22,088 nucleotides of DNA from positions 1 to 22,088 of the forward strand of contig JALUXR010000012.1 of NCBI GenBank assembly GCA_027013285.1, written 5' to 3'. The notes below the pieces were generated by a model. That model worked only from the letters and a program-made list of their open reading frames with translations. It made no database searches and was not told the DNA's origin. This DNA is from Candidatus Altimarinota bacterium (GTDB taxonomy: Bacteria > Patescibacteriota > Gracilibacteria > Absconditabacterales > Absconditicoccaceae). A program made the translations under genes and the position numbers. Below are positions 7,625 to 18,137 of the stretch, one piece after another; position 1 is the stretch's first letter, and every line of letters starts with the position of its first letter.

Positions 7625-9541
7625 ATGTGAAGAATAATTTGAATAGATTTGGGTACTACAAATAGTGCATTTGCATATACTTTGAATGATAAGCCAGAAA
7701 TTATACCAAATGCTGAAGGTGAAAGAACAACTCCGTCAGTAGTTTACATAAAAGGTGATGAAGTAGTTGTTTGAACAATTGCAAAAAGAAAAGCAGTTCT
7801 AAATCCTAAAAATACAATTTATGAAGTAAAAAGATTTATAGGTAGAAAATATGATGAAGCAAAAGAAGATGCTGAGAGAGTTCCATATGATGTAGAAAAA
7901 TGATCAGATGGGGGGGTAGTTATTAAAATTGATTCTAAAGAATATAAACCAGAACAAATTTCAGCTATGATATTACAAAAAATTAAAAAAGATGCTGAAG
8001 CTTTCTTATGAGAAACTGTAGATAAAGCAGTAATTACTGTTCCTGCACATTTCAATGATAGTGAAAGACAAGCTACTAAATCAGCTTGAGAAATTGCTTG
8101 ATTGAAAGTAGAAAGAATTATAAATGAGCCAACTGCTGCTGCATTAGCTTATGGTCTAGGTAAAGGACAAAAGAAAGATGAAACAGTTGCTGTTTATGAT
8201 TTTGGTTGAGGTACTTTTGATGTAACAATTCTTTCTATTGGAGAAGAAGGTACTTTCCAAGTGTTAGCAACTGCTTGAGATACTCATTTATGAGGTGCTG
8301 ATATAGATAATATTTTGATAGAATATTTATTAAAATCTATAAAAGATAAGGAATGAATAGACTTATCGACAAATCCTACTGCTATGGCAAGATTAAAAGA
8401 AGAAGCTGAAAAAGCTAAAAAACAACTTTCTTCTGCTGAAGCTGTAGATATTAGTATTCCATATTTATCAGTAAGAGAAGATGGACAACCAATAAATTTG
8501 GAAGAACACTTATCAAGAGCTCAATTTGATTCTATGATAGATTATGTAGTAGAAAAAACAGTTCCTCCTATGAGACAAGCTATAAAAGATGCTGGAGTAG
8601 AATTGAGTGAAATAGATGAAATTATCTTAGTTTGAGGTTCTACAAGAATTCCTTTAGTTAAAAAGAAAATTCAAGCAGTATTTGGTAAAGACCCAAAAGC
8701 TACTGTAAACCCTGATGAAGCAGTTGCAGATGGTGCTGCTGTTCAAGGTAGTATTATTTGATGAGATTCTCAAGATATAGTTTTACTTGATGTTACTCCT
8801 TTAAGTTTGTGAGTAGAAGTTGAATGAGGTATGATAGATGTAGTTGTTCCAAGAAATACAACTATTCCATACAAAAAATCAAAAACTTATACAAATGCTG
8901 TAGATAACCAGCCTGCTGTTACAATACATGTAGTTCAAGGTGAAAGACCAATGGCTTGAGATAACAAATCTCTTGGTATGTTCAACCTTGAAGGTATTCC
9001 TCCAATGGGTAGAGGTCAAGCACAAATAGAAGTGACATTTGATATAGATGCAAATGGTATCTTAAATGTTTCAGCTAAAGAAAAAACTACTGGTAAAGAA
9101 CAAAAGGTAACTATTCAAGGTGCAACTTGATTGTCAGATGAAGAAGTAGAAAAGATGAAAGCTGAAGCTGAAAAATATGCTGATGAGGATAAAAAAAGAA
9201 AAGAAGTTGTAGAAATTAAAAATCAATATGATGGTATAGCATTCCAAATGGATAAAATGGTAAATGAAAAACCAGATGCTTTCTCAGATGAAGAAAAAGC
9301 TAAAGTAAAAGAATATCTAGAAGATGCTAAAAAAGTGAGAGAAGATCAAGCTATTAGTAAAGAAGATATTCAAAAGAAAATAGAAGAAGTTCAAAAGTTT
9401 GCTCAAGAAATAGCTCAAAAATCTGCAGCTGCTCAACAATGATGAGCTACAGAACAAACTGAAGCTCCAAAAGATCCAAATAATCAAGAAGCTGAAGTAA
9501 TTGATGCAGATGAAGATAAAAAAGAATGAGATAAAAAATAG
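7625..9541 (+). CDS. dnaK: Chaperone DnaK (Hsp70)
   Basis: ATP-dependent cytoplasmic chaperone that binds exposed hydrophobic segments, working with DnaJ and GrpE. 638 residues, full length. Nucleotide-binding domain: IGIDLGTTNS (about 5-14), the phosphate-2 loop YDFGGGTFD, NEPTAAALAYG, and the adenosine loop LVGGSTRIP. The linker VLLDVTPLSLGVE leads to the substrate-binding domain with GERPMAGDNKSLG, and then a helical lid. The disordered tail ends EAEVIDADEDKKEGDKK; in place of the usual EEVK tail it has EAEVIDAD, a common variant. UGA encodes several invariant glycines, including the middle one of GGGTF. It stands alone: no grpE or dnaJ is adjacent. It has its own promoter, a CIRCE-like operator and a terminator. 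Confidence 0.98.
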
Positions 9542-9553
9542 AAGATATTTTAT

Positions 9554-9576
9554 AGCCTGCTTTTGCAGGTTTTTTT
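9554..9576 (+). terminator. Rho-independent terminator of dnaK
   Basis: CCTGC (9556-9560), TTTT loop, GCAGG (9565-9569), followed by seven T (9570-9576). It starts 13 bases after the dnaK stop. Confidence 0.85.
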
Positions 9577-9588
9577 GTTAAAAATAGT

Positions 9589-9616
9589 TTGCTTTTTAAT
9601 TTAAAAAGATTATACA
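9589..9616 (+). promoter_or_regulatory. Probable promoter of the 442-aa protein gene
   Basis: -35 TTGCTT (9589-9594), a 16-bp spacer, -10 TATACA (9611-9616). The gene needs its own promoter because dnaK ends in a terminator. A TATAAA at 9641-9646 is an alternative -10. Confidence 0.4.
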
Positions 9617-9652
9617 AGTTGCTACGAATTAATTTATCTTATAAAAAACAAA

Positions 9653-10981
9653 ATGTCAATAGAGTATATTTATTGAGAAGAAGAGATTACAGATAGAACA
9701 ATAAAAGAATTTTTATTGAATGTAAAAGAACAATTTGAAGAAATTGGTATTACAAATGAAGATAATATGAAAATAGAAAGAGAAAATAAAAAAAAGTTAC
9801 AAAAAATGATAAATGATAAGTTTAAAATAAGTCATATACATCATAATTGAATAAATAAGTTGTATGCACAGATATTTAGAAATTTACAAGATATAAAGTT
9901 TTATAAAAAAGAAAATATATTAGATTTTGACATAACAAATATTAGAAAAGAAATTTTAAAATTACAAAAAAATTCTCAAAGACTTGAAAAATTTTATGAT
10001 GCTAAATTATGAGAAACTGTGTTAAATATAAAAAATAATATATTTGATTATTTAGAGGATAATTTGTCACATGCTGAAAAAAAAGAAATTTTTAAGAAAA
10101 TAAAACCTTATACTTGAGATATAAGTAAATTAAAACATGTGGAAATAAAACAAACTTTGGTTCAAACTATGTGAAAAATGCATATTCTTATTACTTTAGT
10201 TGTTCAAGTTAATTGAAAAAAACTTAATATTGATATTTTGAAGAATAAAAAAACTTGAAAAATTGTAGAAAACTTTATTACAAAGGCTACAGATGATTTA
10301 CATGGATGAAAAAAAATATCTTGAATTAAGAGAAAACTTTATGATAACCCAGATTCTGGATTTTTCTTACATTCAGATTATAATTTAGATAAGAGTAAAT
10401 TTAATTTAGAAAATTTTAAAAAACAAGAATATATAAATGATAGATGAGAAAAAACTCAAAAAATAAATTTTCCTACTAATTTGAGAGAAAAAATAAAAAA
10501 GTGAGAAAAAGATAATGAATTAAATAAATTTATCCAAATTACAAAAGAATGGAATAAAATTTTCAAGAAAAATAAAGAAGAATTAGAACAATCTAAAACA
10601 GAAGAAGAAAAAGAACAAATTATTGATATAAATGCACAAGCAATAGCAGATTTATTTGCAGATAATGCTAGTTTACAATGAACTATGGATTTTGATAATT
10701 CACATGGAATGGAATGAGTTAAATGATATTTTTTACATTTTTTGGCAACTCTTCCTACTATGAGGTTTTCAGAGATTAATAAAATTGATTTAATAGCAGA
10801 TAATTTATTGTTTGCTCAATGAGATTACATATTTGAAGTAAGTGATTGAAAATGATGAAGAATAGAAAAAGATGCTAATTTTGCTTTTTATTTTGAAAAA
10901 AATATTAATACTTGAAAATGGGGTATTAAAAGATTAAATTCTACATTTTGAAAAACAGAAGATAATTTAAAAGAGGTATAA
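9653..10981 (+). CDS. Unknown helical protein with C-terminal NTF2/SnoaL-like domain
   Basis: 442 residues. The N-terminal two thirds are highly charged, mostly helical and lysine/glutamate-rich; they include HIHHNGINKLYAQIFRNLQDI and a central KMHILITLVVQVNGKKLNIDILKN strand segment, with no recognised family. Residues about 335-440 resemble the NTF2-like/SnoaL/DUF4440 fold: LFADNASLQGTMD, then GVKGYFLHFLATLP, DNLLFAQGDYIFEVSDGKGGRIEKDANFAFYFEKNINTGKWGIKRLNSTF, the last matching the usual 'f.y.k..g.WkI..hhSS' ending. Such domains often bind small ligands or dimerise, so no reaction can be assigned. No signal or membrane segment. Monocistronic, with its own terminator. Confidence 0.72.
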
Positions 10982-10990
10982 ATATTTAAG

Positions 10991-11017
10991 TCCAGGCTTT
11001 CGATAGTCTGGATTTTT
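10991..11017 (+). terminator. Rho-independent terminator
   Basis: Stem TCCAGGCT (10991-10998) and AGTCTGGA (11005-11012) with one G-U wobble, loop TTCGAT, then five T. It ends the 442-aa protein gene and insulates it from the complex-I-like operon. Confidence 0.82.
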
Positions 11018-11054
11018 GAGTTTAAAAATGTTTATAACCTTGATTTTGATTATA

Positions 11055-11060
11055 AAAGGA
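11055..11060 (+). promoter_or_regulatory. Shine-Dalgarno-like AAAGGA deciding the NuoB-like start
   Basis: AAAGGA with a 6-base spacer before ATG 11067. Such sites are nearly absent elsewhere in the window. It favours this start over the in-frame ATG at 11028, which lies close behind the preceding terminator. A TATAAA (11051-11056) overlaps it and may be the -10 of the operon. Confidence 0.45.
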
Positions 11061-11066
11061 CTATAT

Positions 11067-11582
11067 ATGTGCTCATTATGATTTTTATTGTTTAATGATA
11101 AAAAAATGTCATTTATTGATATTACAAAAGAGGTTTTTACTAAGTTTAGGAATAAAAAAGTAAAACCAGAAGAAATTGAATTGAAAAATAAAGTTCCAAA
11201 TGCTTTGAAAAAATCATTGAAATTAAGATGTGTAAATGCAGGAGATGATGAAGGAATTATGGCTGAATTATATTCTCTTGAGTGACCTCAGTTTAGTTTG
11301 GAATCATATAACATTTCATTTACAGCTTCACCAAAACATGCAGATGGAATATTTGTAGTTGGGGCAGTTACAAAAAATATGCAAAAAGCATTGAAAGATG
11401 CTTGGGAAGTTGTGCCAGAGCCAAAAGTGCTTATAGCTTGTGGAGATAAAGCAATAAATGGAGATGATAGATTTGAAAATTGTAAAAGTGTAAAAGAAGT
11501 TTTATGAAAAGTAGACTTAGAAATTCCGTGAAATCCTTCTTCAAAAGATATTTTTAATTATTTAGTTAATTTTATAAAATAA
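11067..11582 (+). CDS. NuoB/HyfI-like small subunit of an Ehr-type complex, all cluster cysteines lost
   Basis: 171 residues (184 if ATG 11028 is used). Family: the 20-kDa subunit of complex I and group-4 hydrogenases, which normally holds the [4Fe-4S] cluster next to the active site. The match is clear: SLKLRCVNAGDDEG aligns with the family's 'slkiRhVDAGdCNGC', TASPKHADGIFVVGAVTKNM with 'vaSPRHADgLlVTGpVT.nM', VPEPKVLIACGDKA with 'PePK.ViAvGdCA', and LEIPGNPSS with 'v.iPGcPP'. At the four ligand positions the cysteines are replaced by D61, I64, K128 and N156. The four cysteines present (2, 55, 125, 139) are elsewhere. The subunit therefore should not bind the canonical cluster. The reading frame is intact and in operon context. 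It ends one base before the next gene's ATG. Confidence 0.85.
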
Positions 11583-11583
11583 T

Positions 11584-13551
11584 ATGTTAATAACAATTTT
11601 ATCATTATTTGGATTATTATTCTTAGCTTCATTTTTTCTAAAAATTGATAGTTTAAGAAAAGTAAAAATATTAAATCATACATTGGCTTTTGTGTTTTTG
11701 CTTATTTGAATATTTGCAATAAATAATTTGTTACACAATTCAGTGATAAATTTATTTAATTTGTTTTATATTTGAAGTTTAGAGAATTACTTTTTGCTGA
11801 TTTTCGCAGTTTTGTGATTTGCTGTAAGTTTTTACAGTGATTTTTATTTTGGAGAATATCTAAAACACTGAAAAAAATTAAACTTTTATTATATTATGTT
11901 ATTGCTTTTTATTGCTTCAATGCTTGGTGTAATAATTTCATCTGAAGCAATAACTTTTTTGATATTTTGGGAAATAATGAGTGTTTCTAGTTATTTCTTG
12001 GTAGTTCATGAAGCTACAAAAAAATGAATTTTAGAGGATGGTGCTTGGTACTTGATAATAACTCATATTTGAATGTTTTTTATCTTACTATCATTTATCC
12101 CTTTTATAATAAGTACTCATTCTACTTCATTTTTACAATGGTGAAGTGCTAGTTTGAGTCCAGTTCTAGCTAGTTTAGTGTTTTTTTCTGCTCTTATTTG
12201 ATTCGGTTCAAAAGCTTGATTATTCCCTATTCATATTTGGTTACCAAAAGCTCATCCTATTGCTCCAACAAATGTTTCAGCACTTATGAGTTGATTTATG
12301 GTAAAACTTCCAGTTTTGATGATACTTAAATTTTTATTGGTATTTTTTCACTGACAAGTTCAATTTTCTTGGTTTGTAGTAACCTTACTTATTGCAGCTA
12401 TATCATCATTTTTATGAGTGTTTTATGCAATAATTCAACATAATATCAAAAAACTGTTAGCTTATCATACAATAGAAAATATTTGAATTATATTTCTTTG
12501 AATTGCAATTAGTATTTTATGAATGTATTTAAAAAATAATTTAATAATTACTATTTGAATATTTGCAGCTTTATACCATACTTTTAATCATGCTATTTTT
12601 AAATGATTATTATTTTTAGTTGCTGGTTGAATGATAGAAAGAACAAATACTTATGAATATACAAAACTTGGATGACTTATAAAAACTTTTCCATTTTTAG
12701 CTTTAAGTTTTCTTGTTTGAAGTATAGCTATTGCTTGAGTGATACCTTTAAATGGTTTTAATTCAGAATTTTTGACTTTTATTTGATTATTTAAATCAGT
12801 TATTGTTTCAAGTTCTATTTTAACTAAATTTCTTTTGATTTTATCAGTTGTAACTTTGACTGCAACAGCTGTTTTATCTTTGATATGTTTTACAAAAGTA
12901 TTTGGTATAGCATTTTTAGGAAATCAAAGAGATAAAAAATTAGAATATAAAGATATTAACTCAGTTTGAGAAAAAATTTCTTATTCTGTTTTGATGGTGG
13001 CTATAGTTTTGTTAGCAATTTTACCATGAGCTATATTTTTTGTAGTTTCAAAAATATTAAATACAAAATTTGAATGAAATTTATTTAGTTTTGGGAATTT
13101 ACATTTAAATTATACTCCAATATATTTAATGTGAATATTGGCTATGTTTTTTGTGGTAAGTTATATTTTGTATAAATTGTTAGCTAAAAAAGAAAAGAAA
13201 ATGCCAGTTTGGAATTGTGGATACAATTATATTGAACCAAAAACTCAATATACTAGTACTGCATTTATACAGCCACTTAGAAGAATATTTGCAAGTATTT
13301 ATGGTGAAATAAAATTATCAAAAAAGAATTGAGAGAAAGAAGCAAAAATACTTTATAAGAAAGATTTATCTCATATAGAATATTCTGCAGAACAAAGTTA
13401 TTTTGTTGATAACTTTTATAATAAAATATTAAAAATTATTTCTTTTATTGCTAAAAAAGTAAAATCTTTACAAAATTGAGAAATTCAAAGTTATATATTT
13501 TATATGTTTATGGTTTTAATATTGCTTATTGTGATTGTTTTATTTAATTAA
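11584..13551 (+). CDS. HyfB/NuoL-like proton-translocating antiporter subunit
   Basis: 655 residues, very hydrophobic, about 14-16 membrane helices. Member of the Mrp-antiporter-like family (NuoL/M/N, HyfB), which carries protons or sodium across the membrane. The key residues of the channel are present: a glutamate in helix 5 (FLIFWEIMSVSSYFLV, E130), a lysine in helix 7 (GFGSKAGLFPIHIWLPKAHPIAPTNVSALMSG, K210), and the helix-8 signature HNIKKLLAYHTIENIG. The C-terminal MPVWNCGYNY...YTSTAFIQPLRRIF is typical of HyfB-type rather than NuoL proteins. Many loop and helix glycines are UGA. Translation is probably coupled to the NuoB-like gene, since the ATG lies one base after its stop. The next gene begins 9 bp later. 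Confidence 0.93.
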
Positions 13552-13560
13552 ATTAAAAGG

Positions 13561-14463
13561 ATGTATTTAGTGTTTTTTATAGTTATTTTGTTTTTAATAC
13601 CTTTGTTTGATGTATTTTTAAAAAATATTAAAAACATATTGAATGGTAGAAAGACTTTAAGTTGTTTTCAAACTTATTATGATTTGATTAAATTGTTTAA
13701 AAAATCTAATTTTAAATCAGAATTTACAAGTTTTGTAAGTTTTCTTGCTCCTTTGGTTATGTTGATGACAAGTTTAACTTTTTTGTTTTTAATTCCAGTT
13801 GTTTGAGAATGATTAAATATAAATATAATTGTATTATTCCATATTTTAGGTCTTGGAAGTGTGTTTTTGATGCTTTATGCTCTTGATAATGCAACTTATT
13901 TTGGGTGACTTGGTGCTGCTAGAGAAGCTTTTGTCTTAGCAATTGTAGAACCAGTAACTATTTTAGTAATTTTGTGATTTGTAGTTCTTGCTTGATGAAA
14001 TATGGATTTAAATTCAATATCAAGTTTCTTACAAACTCATTCAAGTATTATAGTTAGCTTTTTTGTTTTTATTTTAGCAGTAAATTTATTTGCTATTTTA
14101 TTAGCAGAAAATAAAAGATTCCCTTTTGATAATCCATCAACTCATCTTGAGTTAACAATGATTCATGAAGCAATGCTTTTGGAAACAACTTGACCAAAAC
14201 TTGCAATCTTAGAAATATCTTCAAAAATTAATTTAATAGCTTTTGTAAACTTACTTATTTTCTTAGTTTGGAACAATACATATTGAATAATTAATTCTTT
14301 TGAATTATTTGGATTATATATTTTAAAGGTTTTAACTATTTTGACTTTTGTAGCATTTTTTGAAACATTTATTACAAAAATGAGATTGTTTAAATATCAA
14401 AATGTATTTGGTTTCTTACTTATTTTGGAACTTATTACTATTTCTTTTTATCTTTTAAAATAA
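13561..14463 (+). CDS. HyfC/NuoH-like membrane subunit
   Basis: 300 residues with about eight membrane helices. NuoH-type subunit that connects the peripheral arm to the ion-pumping arm. Diagnostic motif LLAENKRFPFDNPSTHLELTMIHEAMLLE (about 180-208): the R-x-P-F-D-x-P and E-L-T acidic loop typical of HyfC/HycD and the Ehr branch. In addition ALDNATYFGGLGAAREAF (about 105-122) matches the conserved 'ld.gs.FgglGasREm'. Glycines in GVT/GGLG positions are UGA. The conserved charged residues are kept, so this subunit, unlike the small and large subunits, does not look degenerate. AAAGG directly abuts the ATG. The following gene begins 6 bp after the stop. Confidence 0.92.
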
Positions 14464-14469
14464 TAAAAA

Positions 14470-15102
14470 ATGTTAGAAGTTTTATTTCTACTTTTGGTAT
14501 TAACTATATTTATACTTTGAGTTACAGGAAATTATAAAAATTTTATAAAAATTTATGTATTACAAGTAGCTATTATTTTAGCTTTCTTTTATATGCTTTA
14601 TTCTAAAAATTTTAGTGAAGATATATTTATTTTAATATCTTTTTTATTTGCAATACTTATAAGATTATTTTTGATACCTTGATTTTTGTATTATTTTGTT
14701 AAAAAATCTAGATTACCAATTGTGGAAAGAGAATTCAAATTTGGTATTTTTACAAATTTATTAATATATTTCTTTTCTCTTTGAATAATATCTTTTATCT
14801 CACTAAAAGTATATTGAACATATAATTATATATTTATATGAGCTGTTTTTATGGTAGTTTCAGGATTTTTAAATTTTGCAAATCATAAAAAATTAATTTG
14901 AGATATATTAAGTTTCTTAGAATTAGAAAATGGAGTATTTTTGCTTTCACTTCTTGTCTTAGAAAAAATAAGTTTTTATATAGAACTAGGAATTATAGTT
15001 GATATTATAATGAGTTTAGCAATATTGATTATTTCTACTATGAAAATTAAATCAGTTTATGGAAGTATACATATTGATAAATTATCTGAATTAAAAGATT
15101 AA
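14470..15102 (+). CDS. HyfE-like membrane subunit
   Basis: 210 residues, about six to seven membrane helices. HyfE-type proteins resemble NuoK/MrpC fused to extra helices and occur only in group-4 hydrogenase and Ehr-type complexes. The recognisable part is the C-terminal half: LSFLELENGVFLLSLL, then YIELGIIVDIIMSLAILII and the ending GSIHIDKLSELKD, matching the family's 'l..ENGifl...vElgillDvl......d.l.eLkd'. The membrane glutamates E169-E171 (in LELENG) and E184-like (in IELGI) that form the half-channel are present. It lies between the HyfC- and HyfF-like genes, as in hyf operons. Confidence 0.85.
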
Positions 15103-15134
15103 AAAATATTTATTTATTTATTAAAATCGTAATA

Positions 15135-16556
15135 ATGTTTTATATAGTTTTGTTTACACCTATTGTATTAAGTGTATTAGCTTTCATTTTAAGTAAAAAA
15201 AATAGTTTCAATATTTTAAAAATTTCTACTATTATTTATTGAATATTAGCTTTGTTTGTTTTATATTTATTTAGTATTTGATATGATTATAATTATTGAA
15301 TATTTTTTACTAAATATTTATTAGATTTTAATTCATATGTTAATATAAATACTATTTTTGTTTTACTTATAATTGTATTAGCTTTTTTGATTTCTTGGTA
15401 TGCATTTTATTATTTTAAAAAAGAGGTAGAACATAAAACAATTGGTTTAAATAGGTTGAAAGAATATAATATTTTTGTAAATTTATTTGTTTTTGCAATG
15501 CTTTTGGTAGCAAGTACAAACAATATTTTAGTTATGTGGATAGCTCTTGAAGCAACTACAATATTTACAACATTTCTTATTAGTTTTTATTGAGTAAAAA
15601 CTTCTTGGGAAGCTGCTTGGAAATATGTAATTTTGTGTTCTGTTTGATTAACAATTGGTTTGTTTGGTATTTTAATGCTTATTTGATCAGGATTAGAAAG
15701 TTTAGATTTTAATAATATTGTGTTTTCTCATATAAATGTTTTATTAGCAAAACTTTCATTTGTATTTATTTTAGTTTGATTTTGAACTAAAGTAGGTTTA
15801 TTTCCTATGAATAGTTGGTTGCCAGATGCTCATGGTAAAGCTTCTACTCCAGTTTCTGCTTTTATGTCTTCTATTTTGTTGCCTTTGGCTTTGTATATTA
15901 TTTTTAAATTAAAACTTATAGTTGATACTTTACTTTGAAATTCAGGTTTTACAAATAATATTTTACTTTGATTTTGAATAATTACTTTACTTTATAGTTG
16001 ATTTATTCTTATTCATCAAAGACATTTTAAAAGAACTTTGGCTTATTCTTCTACTGAAAATATGTGAATACTGGCTTTGGCTTTATGAATAGGTGGCCCT
16101 TTAGCTTTAAAATTATGATTATTACATTTGATAGCACATAGTTTTTTGAAAACTTCTAGTTTTATGTCAGTTTGAAATGCATTACTTGAACAAAAAACAG
16201 GTAAGTTTGATAAAATATCTAATTTACTAAAAAATCAAAAAGTAACATCTATATTTATAATAATATCAATCTTGATGCTTGTTTGAGTTCCTATTTCTCC
16301 TTTATTTATTTCAGAGATTTGACTTATTTATACTCTTTTTGAGAAAAATATGTGGTTAAGTTTTGTTGTTATATTTGCTTTTATATTAATTTTTTCTTGA
16401 GTGATTATTAATTTTTCAAAATTATTTAAAGAAAAAGATGGAACTGATACAAAATTTATAGCTGAAAAATTTAGTTGTAATAGTATTTTTATGCCTATAT
16501 TATTTACTCTTGTTTTATGAATTGCTAGTATTGTAAGTGTATTATTTATATTTTAA
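15135..16556 (+). CDS. HyfF/NuoN-like proton-translocating antiporter subunit
   Basis: 473 residues, about 14 membrane helices; second antiporter-like subunit of the complex. Conserved channel residues: glutamate in helix 5 (ILVMWIALEATTIFTTFLISF, E139), lysine in helix 7 (GFGTKVGLFPMNSWLPDAHGKASTPVSAFMS, K219), and helix-8 signature HQRHFKRTLAYSSTENMG followed by LLHLIAHSFLKTSSFMSVGN. The SWLPDAHGKA.TPVSA motif is the family hallmark and is intact. The gene starts 32 bp after the HyfE-like gene and ends 12 bp before the large subunit gene. Internal glycines are largely UGA, so standard-code gene callers would cut it into pieces. Confidence 0.93.
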
Positions 16557-16568
16557 ATTATTTTAAAT

Positions 16569-18047
16569 ATGTTAGAAATAAAGAAATTTGAAACTCTTGA
16601 AAAATTATATAATGCTGTAAGACTTTTAAAAAATGATGATTATTATTTTTTATGAGAATTTTTAAAAGAAATAAATAAAGATAATGATGAATTGATGGTT
16701 TTGTTAACTTTGGATAAGAAAGAAATTTTACTTACTTGTGAACATTCAAATCAAGAAGAATTACCAAAAATTTCAGATATTTATTATTCAGCACATTTGT
16801 TTGAAAATGAAATTTATGATTTTTATGGAAAACCTACTATTTGAGCTAAAAATCATATTTTAAGATTACATAATTTTCCAAAGAATTACTTTCCCAAAAG
16901 AAAATTAGGAAAAGCTATTGTAGAAGAAAAACAGGATTATATTTTTACTAAAACAAAATTTGAGTGAGAAGTAAAAGTACAAGTAGGACCTATACATGCT
17001 TGAATTATTCCTCCTGCACATTTTAGATTTACAGTAGATGGAGATGATACTTTAAATTTGGATATTCAAAATGGTTGGGTTTATAAATGAATTGAAAACT
17101 ATTTTATAAAAGAGAAAGATTTACAAAAATTATTAAAAACAAGTAATGAAATAGCTTGAGATTCAAAAGTTGTTGCAAGTTTATCTTTTGTAAAACTTAT
17201 AGAACAATCTGCTAATTTAAAAATATCTGAAATTACAAAATTAAATAGAGTAATAGCTTTAGAATTAGAAAGAGTTTATAATCATATTTGGACTATTTGA
17301 GCTATTTTAAATGATATAGGTCAATGATATTTATTAAATTGATTTTTAGAGATTAGAGAAGAATTTTTAAATCTAAATAAAGAAATATATTGAGATAGAC
17401 TTTTATGATGAATCGTTAATTTTTGAAAAAATAATATAAATTTAGATAAACAAAAAGCAGAGAAAATACTAGAAACTATTGAAAAAATAACTGATAGATT
17501 TGAAAACTTATTAGATATTGCTATTAACTCAAGTTGAATTTATGATAGGTTATTTACTACTTGAATAGTAAAAGAAGAAACAGCTTTGACTCATTCAGCT
17601 TTATGACTTGGAGCAAAAGCAAGTTGATTAAAACAAGATTTTAGACAAATAGATGATTATTACAAGGATTTTAATTTTCAATGTATGTTAGGAGAAAATG
17701 GTGATTGTTTTGATAGATTTAATGTGAGAGCAGAAGAAGTAAAACAATCATTTGAAATTATAAAAAATACTATTTCTAAATTAGAAAAAATAGGGTTTAA
17801 GGATAAAGAAAAGGAACAAAAAATTAGATTAAAAGATGGTTATTTTGTTGCAAGAACTGAATGACATAGATGAGAAAATCTACAAATAATTTATATAGAA
17901 AATTGAGAGATTAAATACTATAAATTTAAAGATCCTAGCTTTGTAAATTGGACTTTATTAGAATATGCAGTTTTAAATAATATTATTGCAGATTTCCCTG
18001 TTTGTAACAAAAGTTTTGATATGAGTTATAGTGGAGTTGATTTATAG
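16569..18047 (+). CDS. NuoCD/HyfG-like large subunit without [NiFe] ligands
   Basis: 492 residues, a fusion of a NuoC-like part (about 1-125: SAHLFENEIYDFYGK, FPKNYFPKRKLGK) and a NuoD/HyfG-like part (130-492: VQVGPIHAGIIPPAHFRF, ALELERVYNHIWTIGAILNDIG, FNVRAEEVKQSFEII). In active group-4 hydrogenases two CxxC pairs bind nickel and iron. Here the first maps to AGDS (196-199, cysteines replaced by A and S) and the second to DPSFVNW (455-461). The protein ends DFPVCNKSFDMSYSGVDL, an ending I associate with Ehr-type rather than hydrogenase proteins. It is thus an Ehr-type large subunit, not a hydrogenase. The histidines of GPIHAG, AHFRF and YNHIW, near the quinone/active-site cavity in complex I, remain. 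The operon ends at a terminator 9 bases later. Stop is UAG. Confidence 0.9.
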
Positions 18048-18055
18048 AAATTTAA

Positions 18056-18088
18056 GCATCTATTATTAAATGTAATAGGTGTTTTTTT
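18056..18088 (+). terminator. Rho-independent terminator of the Ehr-type operon
   Basis: GCATCTATT (18056-18064), loop, AATAGGTGT (18074-18082) with G-U pairing, followed by a T tract to 18088. Confidence 0.78.
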
Positions 18089-18105
18089 ATTTGAGTTTTT
18101 TTGTT

Positions 18106-18137
18106 AAAAAAAACTTCCTTAGAACACTAAGAGAAGT
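18106..18137 (-). terminator. Rho-independent terminator of the structured RNA
   Basis: Minus strand: ACTTCTCTTAG (18137-18127), loop TGTT, CTAAGGAAGT (18122-18113) with one bulge, then eight T (18113-18106). It also would stop read-through from the alaX-like gene toward the convergent operon. Confidence 0.82.

Noticed and set aside
7819..8055. A minus-strand open frame inside dnaK
   Set aside because: Shadow of the conserved DnaK coding sequence; no promoter or family match.
11028..11066. ATG at 11028 as start of the NuoB-like gene
   Set aside because: In frame, but only 11 bases after the preceding terminator's T run and without a ribosome-binding site; ATG 11067 has AAAGGA at a proper distance.
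11067..11582. Treating the NuoB-like gene as a decaying pseudogene because its ligands are gone
   Set aside because: The frame is intact, the non-ligand motifs are well preserved, and the start and stop are in tight register with its neighbours.
16569..18047. Calling the operon a hydrogenase-4 or formate hydrogenlyase
   Set aside because: Both cysteine pairs for nickel-iron binding are missing in the large subunit.
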